Below are positions 21,609 to 33,800 of a DNA stretch of 64,000 bases, one piece after another (the first letter of the stretch is position 1; each line of letters starts with the position of its first letter). The notes below the pieces were generated by a model, which saw only the letters and a program-made list of their open reading frames with translations, searched no databases and had not been told where the DNA came from. Origin of the DNA: Adenophora triphylla var. japonica (Eukaryota; Streptophyta; Magnoliopsida; Asterales; Campanulaceae); NCBI GenBank assembly GCA_022495995.1, contig JAFEMH010000167.1:310001-374000 (forward strand), written 5' to 3'. The position numbers were made by a program, and so were the translations under genes.

Positions 21609-22541
21609 TGATCGCGCAGGAATGTGTATTGGGCTCAGTTATCGTGTCCAGCAAAGATTGAGCTAGCTTCGTGATCTGCACAACACCACAAAACAACCGT
21701 GAAACTGCGCTGGGGGTCTTCCGGCAAGCCCCTCCGGCGTGAGAATCAGTGGATGGACTGAAAAATGGTGTAAATAATATGGAGAGTGTGTGAGTACTTA
21801 AATATGCAGTAAAGCATTACCTTTGTCCATGTTTTGTTCCCATATTTATAGTGGATGTAATGATATTAGGGTTTTCATCTGAACCGTTGGATTGGGTTAC
21901 TCCTATCCGTTGGATCATCTCGCTTCCCTAGGCGTTCACGTGTCACGCTGGGGTTGGTCCGCCCAATCAAGGACACTGCAGCGCCTGACACTGATAAGCA
22001 GCTTGCCTTATAAGGAAAAGTCAACCTGCACGCCTTTTGGAGTTATTACTGGTTACATGATTGCACGTGTAACAAGGAACTGTGGTAGGTCTGACATTAG
22101 CCCAAATTAGCTAATTAATCAAGCTTGTTGAGGAAGCTAATTGGAGGGACGACCTGGAGCTGTACGTCCAATTGGATCGTCTCCTTGAGGGATGACTCGA
22201 CGAGCGAGCAATCAGCGAGAGTTGGTCGTTCAACGACGACGCTTACTCCTGGAAGAGATCTGTTTGGCGCGGCGGGAAAGGCTCGTCGTTATGGGGGCCA
22301 TAGATCTATATTGACGACCTCCTCCTGACGTATCGACGGGTTAAGGTCCAAACCTTTTGCTCATGGGTGTATTGGCTCGTCGCTTGGGTGGGCTTGGTCG
22401 CTCAGTGGCGACGACCGCCATCCATTGTTGGACGGGCCATAACCCAAGCCTTGATTGGATATCCGTCGTAGTTGGTCCTTTGGTGGGCCCCTAGCTCGTA
22501 GCGAGGTATTGGGCTCGGCCCATCACAGAATATTCCGTTCA
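21609..22541 (-). repeat. Element A 5' LTR
   Basis: 933 bases; a pair to 10161-11099. The minus-strand TATA box is near 21842-21851 (complement of CATATTTATAG), with about 230 bases of R/U5 after it. Flanked on the right by the GGGGC target duplication. Confidence 0.95.
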
Positions 22542-22577
22542 GGGGCTTTTGTGGCTTTTGTAATGGCACGGAGGGAG
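22542..22577. mobile_element. Right part of the MITE split by element A
   Basis: After the duplicated GGGGC the sequence continues TTTTGTGGCTTTTGTAATGG and ends GCACGGAGGGAG followed by TA, completing the MITE begun at 10045. Confidence 0.75.
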
Positions 22578-24033
22578 TATAATTTAGAAAAGAAATTATG
22601 AATTCACATCAAAACTCTATCTTCTGAAAAAAATAATAAATGAAAGAGGGCACACCTCACTTTTACAGTTTATTTTGTAGATTGGCTCTCTAAATGATGA
22701 CACAAAGCTGTTATAGATCCTAATCTGCATCACAAGTAAAGTAAATCAGGAATTACAACATGATAACATTGAGGTTGGAACATTAAAAATTGTACCAGCG
22801 CATGGTGAAGATCAGGTTCAATATGCTTGCTAAACAACGGGAAAATGCTGTCAATAAGGGAGTCCAACGAGCTGGGATTCCCCAATATCATATTGAACTT
22901 TGGAAAGAAGACTAAAACGAACACCATCCACCTAATCATCACGACAAGCAAACAAACACTAGTCAAAACTTCTTTTCTCTTAGTAAAACCTTTTAACATC
23001 AATCTAGAAACATATACATCAAAGAAAATATCAAAATAAGAAGTATACAAGACTTACCACAGTAACTCAGATATCTAGCAAAAGGTGTAGCCTTGCATGC
23101 AAAGCACACGTGCCACAACTATCACCTAAAAACAAATTGTAGAATTATTTTAAATACAACAATGTATGCTTAAATCTTAATCATATAAGGATATGTATAT
23201 AAATACTCACCACCCCAAATAATATACCCTTTAATTTAAATATAATGATCTGTGTTTAATCATGTATACGAATATGCATATAAATACTCACCACCCCAAA
23301 TGAAGTACCCTTCATAGCTTTAGAACCGGTGCGTCTTTTCCGTTGGAAATCAAACACTGGCGTTAATGTATCCCTGCCTTTTCTCAGATCCTATTTTGCA
23401 TAAAAAAATTGTTTAAGGTCATGAAATGAAAAAAAAAAATGAAGGAAAAGAAGAACAACGGATAATAAGCAAATTACACACATCAAGCATGCTGATCTAA
23501 GGGTAAATTGTAACCAAATAAGAATTCAACCTTGATAATAGTAATTGGTTAGGTTAAATAAATAACTCTCATAGTGTAAGAATTGTAGAATAGTGCCTTT
23601 AGATATACTCATCATATCATGGTGTTGGACTAAGTATTTAATAAAAACCAAACAGGGTATTAACTTCTTTTCCTCTAAGAAAGAGTCACATACCTCTAGA
23701 TTCTAAACAACAAGATCAAAATCAGTTGAATCCAAATCATTCTCATCATCATCGTTTCCAACTCTGATGCTCGGACTCTTTGGTTTACCCTGCCGTACCC
23801 GTGTCGGACACTCCTATTTTAGTCTTCTTGACGAGGGTCCCCGGGGGGGGGGGGGGTAAATCAAAGATTTTGTGATTTTCGTTTGTGCTACTAGCATTGC
23901 TCTTAACTTAACTGTATTAGGGGCTTTAATGAAATAATAATCGTGGTAAAATGTGTGAAGGAATAACAGTAAAAGTGTGTTCTTTTTAAAGATATTGGTA
24001 TTATTTATAGGGCCGGGATAACCATAACCACGG
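22578..24033. other. Intergenic DNA, one weak ORF and a G14 run
   Basis: A minus frame at 22730-23050 (106 codons, hydrophobic N-terminal half) matches nothing I know and may be a decayed exon. A direct repeat, ATATAAATACTCACCACCCC, is present near 23198 and 23277. A run of 14 G follows CCCC at 23839-23856, a possible alignment or assembly trouble spot. Otherwise AT-rich and without supported genes. Confidence 0.5.
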
Positions 24034-24667
24034 AGGGTATGTATATATACATACTTTTGACTTTGGTTGTTCTCCAAATTCCCAAACCTAACCCTAAGGT
24101 TTCAGTGCGGCGGTCATGTAACACCGTCAATCGGAGGGAGTGATGTATGCAGTATTTGAAAAGGAAAATAATGGATACTTGATTTACAAACTTGATTCGG
24201 TAGAGGGTTCAGGCAAAGATGATGTTTGTGAATTGGGGCCGCCGATTGAAACCCTAAAATCATCCCAATATCCGTTGGCGATGTCCTTCTTTTCAATGGG
24301 TTCCAAACTTTATTTTTGTGGGGGCTTTGATTCTGATTCTATGTCGGAGAGTTTTCCGGTTTACAAATCTGAGGCATATATGTTAGACTTCAATTCGAAC
24401 CAAGGTATTGTTGAGATTCCATCTATGAACTCTCCTAAACCTAATCCTTATGTTTTTGGTCCTGTTGGTAATCATAAGTTTTATATATTTAGTAGAGGCA
24501 TAGGTTTTGGTTGTCCTAGTTTTGAGATGTTGGATACGAGTACGAATTTGTGGGAAGATATCACAATTCCAGACAGTATATCCCAGGAGCATTATCACTC
24601 CTCTGTTGTTTGTGGTTCTAATAGTTTGATCTGGTCCGTCTTCCAGCTATCAGGGTGGGTTCTCTGA
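24034..24667 (+). pseudogene. Truncated kelch-like paralogue with its promoter
   Basis: The promoter block (GTATATATACATACTTTTGACT, then CCCAAACCTAACCCTAAG) matches that of 2776-2840. The original start is destroyed (ATG followed directly by TAA at about 24117). The frame from ATG 24143 is closely similar to residues 16-200 of the intact protein (YLIYKLDSVEGSGKDDV, LYFCGGFDSD, AYMLDFNSNQGIVEIPS, FEMLDTSTNLWEDI), with a shorter acidic insert. Homology stops at SSVVCGSNSLIWS near 24633, and an unrelated sequence takes over. About half of the propeller is missing, so the product is unlikely to fold. Confidence 0.85.
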
Positions 24668-25031
24668 ATCTCAGACTTGCCCATCCTCTTCATCTGGTCT
24701 TGCTTATGGTGGGACTTCGGGCTCCCAATCTTATGGGGGTTATTCATCGTTTCCCGATTTTGGCTATGGTGGGACTGCGGGATCCCAAGTACCGGGCTTT
24801 CATTCTTCCTTTTCCGGGTTCAAGCATAGCGAGGCCCCAGGCTTTCAGACGATGGATCGGCAGTCGTCCTATACCGGCTTTGATCGAAGGGGAACTGCTG
24901 GGTTCCAGAAGTATGGGCGCTCGGGATCTTATCACGGGGAGTCCTCAAGAGCCTATGAGCCAGGCCAGTATTCCTCAGTTCCTGGGGTGAATGACTTCAT
25001 GAGCCATCTCTTCTATAGCAGAATGCACTGA
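24641..25031 (+). pseudogene. Gly/Ser/Tyr-rich protein tail fragment
   Basis: In the frame TAT CAG GGT (from about 24644) a run of about 125 codons has no stop until TGA at about 25029. It is low in complexity, with repeated YGGT(S/A)GSQ, PGF and SSF units and an ending DFMSHLFYSRMH. It is out of frame with the kelch fragment before it. Antisense genes of Tat elements often end in low-complexity tails, so this may be the 3' exon of a PMD-type gene of element B. I cannot prove that. Confidence 0.4.
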
Positions 25032-25385
25032 AATAAACGTAGCAGAATTAATGGACTGTGTTACTTATAACAGAATGCACTGAAACAAAACATGACAGAT
25101 TTAATGGACTGTGTTACTTATAACATAATGCACTGAAATAAACATGACAGATTTGATGGACCGTGTTACCTATAGCAGAATGCACTGAAATAAACATGAC
25201 AAATTTGATGGACCGTGTTACCTATAGCAGAATGCACTGAAATAAACATGACATATTTGATGGACCGTGTTACCTATAGCAGAATGCACTGAAATAAACA
25301 TGACAGATTTGATGGACCGTGTTACTTATAACAAAATGCACTGAAATAAACATGACAGATTTGATGGACTGAATTTATTGATTGT
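25013..25385. repeat. 52-bp tandem array
   Basis: About seven copies of a unit containing AGCAGAATGCACTGAAATAA, ACATGACAGATTTGATGG and ACCGTGTTACCTAT. The first unit overlaps the end of the Gly/Ser/Tyr-rich frame (its stop TGA is in GCACTGA), so the array may have grown from the gene's own 3' end. Units become more alike towards the middle. Confidence 0.92.
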
Positions 25386-25693
25386 GATCATATATATTTT
25401 TTATTTTCTTGCACCGTTGCACGAGTCTGGGAAGGTTTGGCACGACATGGCTAGATTTAAAGGCTGCTTTGCTGTTTGATGAACAGTAGGAGTTTTGGAA
25501 AAGGAGGGGAACACGGAGTAGCTAGGCTGAAAAGCTGTCCTATCCACTAAGTAGAACAGGCCATGTGGCCTGTATTGCAATTTGGCATGGTTATTTAACT
25601 TCTTCAATTCTTTGCACACTCACGGCAAACTGCAACACTTTCTCTGACTTCTGAAACTGATTTCTACGATTCTTTCATCACCAAAGTTCTACC

Positions 25694-27178
25694 ATGGCTT
25701 CTTTTCCAAGATTATCTCCACAGACACAAGAGCATTTTCTGGAGAAGTTCAAGATGTGGTCAAGATGACTAGGGAAGCATGGCAAAGCGTTCTTTGAAGA
25801 CTGTTACAAGGTGAGGTCGGTTTGGTCCTTGAAGGAGCTCTATCCTGACTGGAAACTCTTGAGAACTGCCGCTCGTTTCTGGGATGTGAGGAGGCATGTG
25901 TACATTTTCTCGTACAATGAAATCACTCCTACTTTTGAAGACTTTCGGGCCCTTATTGGAGGTCCTGAAGTGGAGCAGGTGGCTCTTCCTTTAGTCGGAG
26001 GGATGTCAATAGCAGAAAAATTGATGTCATCTCTCGGTATCTCTGTTGGAGAAGCACATGGGATGCTAATACCGTATACTGAGTATCTGGATATTTCTGG
26101 AATCCCTGATGAATTCATGAATCAGGGTGAGAGTGTGGCTAAGTTGGATGCCTTTGCTTTGTGTGCAATCAGTACCTTGTTCATGTTTACTTCCTTGGGA
26201 GTATGCCACTGCAAGGTTTTGGACATGGTGGGACATTGTCGAGGAGGCGAGGATATTGTTCCTTTGATCTTGGGGGAAACATTTCATGGCATTGATCGGA
26301 TGGCCAATGGTAGCCAGTACATGTGGGGAAAAAGCCCTGCATTGCTTACTTTGTGGCTCCGGGAGAGGCTTCAGGTTATGCCTGAGGCTCCGGTAACTTG
26401 TGATCCTTGGTCCTATTTTCGGAGGCCTTTGGAAATAGAGGGTAGCCAAGCTGACTGGGAGCTTTGGATGGCCAAACTTCGCACGCATCATTTGCGATGG
26501 TGGGTTCCACACTGGAAGTTGCAGACGTGCCGGACCATTCAGGCTGGTTCTTTTGTTGTCAGAGTTCTGGGATTTTCTCAATCTTCCTTTTACATTCCAT
26601 CCTTGGTCTTGAGACAATTTGGAATGGAACAGGTTCCTTTGACGAGTATTACTGACGTCTCTACCTTTGAGATATGGGCTCTTTTCATGGAGGATGCTTC
26701 GACGTTCTTGCTTTTCATACGACTGTGGCAATACTCGTCTTTTCCAGTTAGGGCTCTCTTTTATCGGAGAGGGAGCACTATCTTGTCTACTGGTTATTTG
26801 GATTGGTATGAAATGCATCTGGGAGAAAGTCAAATGAGAATTCTGTGGAGACAAAGCAAACTTTTGGGTCCCAATCGTAAGGATAGTTCATCTCTGAGAA
26901 GAGCGGAAGCCAAAGTCAATCACCAAGATGATGTTGGGGATGAAGCCAGAGCGATTCCATCGGCTAGGGAAAGCGAAGAAATGTCAGCTCGAAGAGCTGT
27001 GGCTCTTGATAGAGCGAGGGAAAGAGCTGCACTAACAACGACGGGTTTGGTGGAGACGATGGGAAGAGTCCCGGAGATTGGTGCGAGGTTGACAGAAATA
27101 CTGCCGACACAAATGAAAAATACCCGTCGTGGCAAAGGCAAAGGGAAGAAAGATGAAGGTACAAGAACAGACGGCTAG
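25694..27178 (+). pseudogene. Element B antisense gene, DUF7745/PMD-like
   Basis: An ATG at 25694 opens MASFPRLSPQTQEHF, but TGA at 25766 stops it after 24 codons. The same frame then runs unbroken for 455 codons to 27178. Motifs include LYPDWKLLRTAARFWDVR, FSYNEITPTFEDFRALIG, VPLILGETFHGIDRM and LLTLWLRERL. These match the gene at 46803-48297 (WNLLQGAARFWDPS, FNFSLNEMVPTVEEF, IPLILGETLHGLDEL, LLTIWLREHL). I assign both to the plant family containing DUF7745, close to the plant mobile domain, by memory of its motifs. The C-terminus is basic (RRGKGKGKK). It lies on the opposite strand to element B pol, as usual for Tat extra ORFs. Either the stop is real, making it a pseudogene, or translation starts downstream. 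Confidence 0.65.
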
Positions 27179-27397
27179 AATGACCTTATTGTTCAGATTA
27201 TCCACCCATTGTCATTGCAGACACATTAGTTTTAATTAAGTATCTTACTTCTCGTTTGTAAGCATGTAATGAGTCGAGAGTAGACAGTGCTTGAACTCAT
27301 CGAAAAGTGTTTTAACTGTAATGAATTGTGGGTTAATTTAAGAGTTTTTCAAGACACAAATGTTTGATGCTGAATTTGGAATTTTATTTATTTTTGA

Positions 27398-27468
27398 GAC
27401 CGGACCAATAATGGTTGCCTACGTTCCCCTTTTACAGATGGACTAAGGGGCTCAGGTCATCGTAGTTC
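27398..27468 (-). other. Conserved stem-loop, copy 1
   Basis: Outer stem CTACG (27419-27423) with CGTAG (27461-27465); inner stem CCCCTT with AAGGGG; GACCGG on the left and CTCAGGTC on the right. It lies between the 3' ends of the antisense gene and of pol. Five further copies occur in the window with different but still pairing inner stems. Confidence 0.7.
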
Positions 27469-27722
27469 GACACTTTTTAGAAAGAGATAGAAAGAAGTGG
27501 GGAGAAATAGTGCAACCCTGATTTTTACCTAGACCGTTTTGAGACTGATCTAGTTGGGTATTACTCTTTTGGCACTTTGTGAATATATGGGGAATGTACA
27601 TATTTATATGTATTTTTTTTGTATTGTCTGTGTTTTAGAGTACAGAGGGGGAAAAGAAGAGAGTTGACTCGATGCTTCTCCAAACAAAGTATATACAGAA
27701 AGAGGTTGTCTTTGATGCTTGC
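27469..27722. other. Spacer between convergent element B genes
   Basis: Short non-coding stretch with a GATGCTT(C/G)CTC..ACAAAGTAT direct repeat (near 27671 and 27714). Nothing else was seen. Confidence 0.4.
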
Positions 27723-29552
27723 TCAGACAAAGTATCTGCGAAGCTTGCTTCCATTCACCGGGTTGACAAAAGGATTGCCATCTAAGTCTGCTAACTGCAT
27801 TGCCCCTCCTGAATAGATCTTTTGTACCATGAACGGGCCGATCCATATAGGTTCCCATTTCCCAAGAGGATTGATCTGGGTGGGAGGCTTTTCTTTGAGT
27901 ACCAAAACGCCTTCTTTGATGTCACGAGTTTTGATCTTCTTATCGAAGGCTCGGGCCATTCTGCTTTGGTAGGCACGGGTATGTTCCATGGCTTTTAATC
28001 TTCGTTCATCGAGTAAACCCAATTCATCATGACGGCTTTGAAGCCATTCTACTTCATTGATCCCGTTTTCGAGGAGGACTCGTAAAGTGGGAATTTCTAA
28101 CTCAAATGGTAACACGGCTTCCATTCCATAGGTAAGCACAAAAGGAGTTTCTTCGGTGGCTGTTCTGACTGATGTTCGGTATCCCCAAAGTGCTAAGTGT
28201 AGCTTTTCGGGCCAATCCCGTCCTCGTTCAACCATCTTCTTGATTATTCTGGCCAGAGTCTTGTTTGCTGCTTCTACTGCACCATTGGTTTGCGGTCGGT
28301 AGGGAGAAGACTTATGGCGAGTGATCTTGAATTCGAACAAAAGGTTGTCGCAATCTCCTTCAAAGTGAGTCCCATTATCGGATATGATCTCGTTGGGCAC
28401 CCCATATCTGCAAATGATGTTTTCCCTGATGAACTCGGCCACCTTTTTGGAATTCAGTACCTTATAGGACTTGGCTTCCACCCATTTGGTGAAATAGTCA
28501 ATAGCTACTAAGATGAACTCATGGCCATTACATCCCGGAGGAGTGATTTTGCCAATGACATCAATTTCCCATGTAGCAAAAGGCCAAGGTGTGGTCATAC
28601 AATAAAGTTCATGAGGAGGAATGTGATTAAGGTTGGAGAACCGCTAACATTTGTCGCAACTTTTGACGTACTGAATGCAGTCTGTTTCCATTGAGATCGA
28701 GTAGTAGCCCATGCGAAGGATGATCTGCATTAATGCTCGGGCGTTCATGTGAGGGCCGCAGGCTCCGTTGTGAGTTTCATTCATCAATTCGAAAGCCTTT
28801 TCTTTGCTTATGCATCGAAGGAGTGGTCCTTGGTGACGTTTTTTGTATAGCATGTCTCCCAGGATGACGAAGTGAGAGGCTAAGCGTTTTAGAGCTATCA
28901 TGCCTTTGGCCTTGATGCCTTCCTTGTAGTTCCCTTCTTTGTTCATGAAAGAAGCTTCCCCACTTTTGAGGTACTGGTATACTTGATTGTACCAGGGTTC
29001 GTCGATCAGTTCTAGTTCAACTTCGATCTCACAACAGTAAGCGGGGGTTTCCCGTCTTCCAACTTTGAATGGTTTTACTGTTTTTCCTTCGGGAATTTCT
29101 ACAAGAGATGCTAGAGTAGCCAGCGCATCGGCGAAGCGGTTCCTATCCCTTGGCAAGTAATGAAAGGAGACTTCCTTGAATTGAGCAGTGAGCTCTTCCA
29201 TGTATGAGTGGTATTTCTGGAGGCCAGGGTCTATCGTCTTCCACTTGTTGGAAACTTGATTGATGATTAAAGCTGAGTCTCCATATACTTCTAATTTTTT
29301 GATGTTGCGCTCAAGGGCGGCTTCCAAATCGGCTACGCATGCTTCATATTCTGCCGCGTTGCTGGTTACGCTGAAATTTAATTTGATGGCTATGGGGGTG
29401 TGCTCGTCTTTTGGATCGACCAAGAGCATTCCAATGCCGTTTCCTTTCTTGTTGGCTGCGCCGTCAAAGAAAAGTTGCCAGCGGCTTTCGCTATCAAGCA
29501 AGAAGATTCCCTCATCGGGAAATTCTATATACACTATCCGCGACAGTCTCAC
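27723..29552 (-). pseudogene. Element B archaeal-type RNase H plus integrase
   Basis: On minus, WQLFFDGAANKKGNGIG opens the second RNase H (then NAAEYEACVADLEAAL, YGDSALIINQV, YLPRDRNRFADALA). The integrase zinc domain follows (H in NETHNGACGPH, CDKC). A TAG at 28644-28646 stops the frame just after CDKC, and it resumes in phase with RFSNLNH. The core keeps the acidic residues in WEIDVIGKI, ISDNGTHF and NGAVEAANK. The C-terminal domain has GPFMVQKIYSGGAMQLADLDG. Gag, protease and RT are missing upstream: similarity ends at about 29540, so element B is 5'-truncated. Apart from the stop this is the best-preserved integrase in the window. Confidence 0.9.
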
Positions 29553-30473
29553 TGGGGCTTCGCATCCGTGTCCTTCAATCTACACTCCAATAAAAGCAAG
29601 GAGGCGTACGCTAGGGACTACTCCCCTGACTCGAACAAAAGAAAAAAAAATAGAAGGGGCTACTATCCGGTAGTCATCACTCCAACCAAAGGTCGTCTTT
29701 TCTTTTTCTTTCCTATTTTTCTTTCTTTTCATGCAAGGAAGTGCAACGAAGCAGCAACAACGCGGAGCGACAAGCAACAACGAGGCACTATCACCTCCCA
29801 CTTTTCTTGGCACGAACGTTGTCCATTCTGAGATTATCTGTTCACTTAATAACTGGATATTTGACGAAAAAACCACAGTGAGGTTCCCTTTCTTGAGCAA
29901 TCTAATGATAGATTCAAATAAGGTCATTTTTCGAGTGTCTCGACAAGTCTTCTTCTCTACATCTTTAGAAAGAGTCAAACACTCATTTCTGTCACACAGG
30001 GGCTCCTCCCACTTATGCTTACGTGTCTCTCATGTCCATCACAGATGTCAAAACACAAAGAGTCCCCTGTTTGTTTTCAAATCGCCCCTGCGACGTCCAT
30101 TATTTCTTTTGTCTGTCATAACCAGAGTCGACTGATAGATCCAACATATATCATTTCACAGATCTCTTGGGGATAGGAACTAAGGGCCTAACACTGGCAT
30201 CCGCCCGCGAGGCTCTCATTCGGGCTCATTCTGCATATGCTCTCCACAGAAGGATAAGGGATCGTCCGCATATACGACTGTACAACGGCAACAACCCAGG
30301 CTGTTTCACGCTCGTCTTGACTTGCCAAAAAAACATCCATGTGCACAAATCTGTACATCCCATCCATACACCCGATACCCATTTCTCTGTCCAAACGCAA
30401 GGGAGAGGGTCCTCGAGCCCCATTTTCACAGACACTTGCACTACACTGCTCAAATACATACTCACACCATTAC
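29553..30473. other. Retroelement-flank DNA without recognisable genes
   Basis: Several short overlapping frames occur on both strands, none with recognisable motifs. The right end is the left target flank of element C. Some of this is probably the 5' remnant of element D or B. Confidence 0.4.
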
Positions 30474-30811
30474 TGTTAAGATTTGTTTCAGGACTGCCTG
30501 TTTGTTTTCTTATTTAATTTTAGTCAATAATCAGTTTATTTGAAGTCAATAAAATCCTAGTCTTTAGACTATTGTTGAAGTCCTAGTCTCTAGGATATTG
30601 GTAGCATTATCTCATATCAGGATTCTAGAGTTGTTACCTGATTTCTAGGGATATTTTATCTTTTTAGTTGAGCTAGTTGCACTATAAATGTAAAGCATCA
30701 GAATGAATAAATAATCCTCAGTTGTTGCATCAATCAGTTCTCTTTTCTATTCTGCACTTAAATTAAATTTAGTTCTCTATTTTCTGTTCTTCTTTTCATT
30801 TCAAATTAACA
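30474..30811 (+). repeat. Element C 5' LTR
   Basis: 338 bases, TGTTAAGATTTG to CAAATTAACA. A TATA-like CTATAAATG is near 30683 and AATAAATAAT near 30707 could act in 3' end formation. Identical to 34775-35112 on reading. Confidence 0.96.
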
Positions 30812-30813
30812 AT

Positions 30814-30825
30814 TGGTATCAGAGC
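30814..30825 (+). promoter_or_regulatory. Element C primer binding site
   Basis: TGGTATCAGAGC, the complement of the initiator tRNA-Met 3' end, two bases after the LTR. Standard for plant copia elements. Confidence 0.95.
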
Positions 30826-30853
30826 ATTATTCTTACGGGACCCGTGAGTAGCT

Positions 30854-33800
30854 ATGGAGTCAGAAACTAGTTTTTCCAATTTTTCTCAAGTTGCTCCACC
30901 TCTTTTTGATGGAGAGGACTACCAGCTTTGGGCTGTTAGAATGGAAGCTTATTTGGAGGCTTTGGATCTATGGGAAGCTGTTGAAGAAGATTATGAAGTT
31001 GTTCCGCTGCCAACTAATCCGACGATAGCACAGATGAAAAGCCACAAGGAGAAGAAGACCAGAAAATCAAAGGCCAAATCAGCATTGTTTTCTGGTGTTT
31101 CAACAACAATTTTCACAAGGATAATGACTCTCAAATCAGCCAAAGACATCTGGGAGTATTTGAAGACAGAATATGCAGGAGATGAAAGAATACGAGGAAT
31201 GCAAGTGCTCAATCTTATAAGGGAATTTGAGCTACAGAGGATGAAGGATGCTGAGACAATCAAACAATACACCGACAGACTGCTTGGTATAGCCAACAAG
31301 GTAAGGATTCTTGGCACTAAGTTTGATGATTCAAGAATTGTTGAAAAAATTCTTGTTACGGTGCCCGAAAAATATGAAGCCTCAATAACCACCTTGGAAA
31401 ATACTAAAGATTTGTCTAAGATCACCTTGGCAGAACTTTTAAATGCTTTTCAGGCTCAAGAACAAAGGAGACTTATGAGACAAGAGTCTATCGTTGAAGG
31501 AGCTCTGTCAGTGAAACATCAAAGTTCTGGGAGTAGTTCAAGTGGTCGCACTCAAAGCAAAGGTGGGAGCTCAAAGAGAAACTTCCCTCCTTGCGAACAT
31601 TGTGGCAAGATGGGTCATCCTCCTTTCAAGTGCTGGAGAAGGCCTGATGCTAAGTGCAAAAAATGCAATCAACTTGGACATGAAGCAGTGATTTGCAAAA
31701 GCAAATTTCAGAAAGAAGAGGAAGAAGCCAATATAGCTGATCAAGATGAAGAAGATCAAATATTCGTAGCGAGTTGTTTTTCTATAAAAGTCTCCTCAGA
31801 GAGTTGGCTCATTGACAGTGGTTGTACAAATCATATGACATTTGACAAAACTCTTTTCAAGGAGTTAAAGCCTACTGCAATGACAAAAGTCAGGATAGGC
31901 AATGGTGGCTATATCGCTGCAAAAGGAAAAGGAACAATTGCAATGACAACCAGCTCAGGTACCAAAATTATTTCAGACGTTCTTTATGTACCTGATGTTG
32001 ATCAAAATTTGCTCAGTGTTGGCCAGCTATTAGAAAAAGGATTCAAGGTGTCCTTTGAAGACGAGTATTGTCACATTTATGATGCTGCTGGAAAGGAAAT
32101 TTTATGTGTCAGAGTGAAAGGGAGAAGCTTCTTATTTGATCCTACAGAGGATGAGTGTGCAACTTATTCTACTGATGTTAGCACCACAGAAATTTGGCAC
32201 AAGAGACTTGGCCATTGTCATCTTCAACGAATGCTTAAGATGAAGAATGATGAAGTAGCAAGAGGTTTACCGGATTTGACTACTACTGGACACCTACCGA
32301 ATTGTCATGCTTGTCAATTTGGTAAGCAAAGTAGGAAACCATTTCCTAAATCATCTTGGAGAGCAACTGAGAAGCTGCAATTGGTTCACACAGATGTTGG
32401 AGGACCTCAAAGAACGCCATCACTTCAAGGCAGCAGGTATTACATTCTTTTCATCGATGATTATACGAGAATGTGTTGGATTTATTTTCTGAAGTTTAAG
32501 TCTGAAGTTGCTGGAGTATTTTGGAAGTTTAAAAAGAGTGTGGAAAATTTAAGTGGCTGCAAAATCAAAAGTTTAAGGTCTGATAATGGAAAGGAGTACA
32601 CCTCTGCTGAATTTAACACGTTTTGTGAGGAAGCTGGTATAGAACATCAGCTCACAGCTCCTTACACTCCACAACAAAATGGAGTGAGTGAAAGGAAGAA
32701 TAGGTATGTCGTGGAGATGGCTAGATGCATGCTACATGAAAAGGGATTGCCAAAGAGCTTCGGGCGTAGGCAAAGAAATACAAATGCGGTTTTTCTACAA
32801 AACCGACTTCCAAGTGTGGCTATAAAAGACAAAACTCCATTTGAACTTTGGTATGGGTATATACCTTCACTAATTTTTCTGAAAGTATTTGGTAGTTTGT
32901 GTTTTGTCCATTTTCCACAGGTGAAGAGGGATAAGCTTGACAAAAAATCAATTCCAGGAATCTTTATTGGCTACAGCACAATTTCTAAAGCCTACAAAGT
33001 ATATCATCCTCAAACAGAGAAAATGGTGATTACAAGAGATGTTGACTTCTTCGAGGATGAGCAATGGGACTGGAAGACTTCAGAAAGAACCAATACACCT
33101 TTGGAAGAATATAGAAGCAATTCTTTTGAAGAGGAGACAACAGAAGAGCTGGAAGATGAAATGGTGGATGATCAGCCAGTTAGAGGAACAAGATCACTTT
33201 CAGACATTTATCAAAGATGCAATGTAGCATTATGTGAACCTGCTGATCATGAAGAAGCTCTTAAAGATCCAAAGTGGAAGAAAGCAATGGAGGAGGAGAT
33301 GTCAATGATTTGCAAGAACAACACTTGGAAGTTAGTCAGCAAACCAGAAGGCAGAAAGATTATTGGAGTAAAGTGGGTGTACCGAACGAAGCTAAATGCT
33401 GATAATTCCATCAACAAATACAAAGCAAGGCTTGTTGTGAAAGGGTATGCTCAGATTTATGGTGTTGATTACTCTGAAACGTTCTCTCCTGTTGCGAGAC
33501 TAGATACGATCAGATTGTTATTAGCCGTTTCATCACAAAAGAGTTGGAAAGTGTTTCAACTAGACGTTAAATCAGCTTTTCTAAATGGTTTTCTACAGGA
33601 AGAAATTTATGTAGAACAACCGGAAGGTTTTGTTGTGCAAGGTGAAGAAGATAAGGTTTATTTGCTCAAAAAGGCTCTTTACGGCCTAAAACAAGCTCCA
33701 AAAGCTTGGTACAGCAGGATTGATGAACATTTGCTGAGCTTGGGCTTCACAAGAAGCTTGTCCGAAGCCACTCTTTATGTAAAACAAAAGAGTAGTTATG

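Larger units (their letters stand above)
10161..22541 (-). mobile_element. Element A: Tat-lineage Ty3/gypsy LTR retrotransposon, nearly full length
   Basis: A 12.4-kb element on the minus strand, bounded by LTRs of 939 and 933 bases and the target duplication GGGGC (10156-10160, 22542-22546). Reading 5' to 3' on minus: LTR, tRNA-Asp-like PBS, gag-protease-RT-RNaseH, second RNase H, integrase, a long spacer with an opposing spliced gene, polypurine tract, LTR. Two RNase H domains, integrase last, and an antisense gene before the 3' LTR are features known from the Tat group. Coding defects (a protease Asp lost, a frameshift, two in-frame stops) make it non-autonomous. Confidence 0.93.

Noticed and set aside
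26066..26854. 262-residue minus ORF opposite the DUF7745-like gene
   Set aside because: Shadow of the opposite-strand gene, which has clear family motifs.
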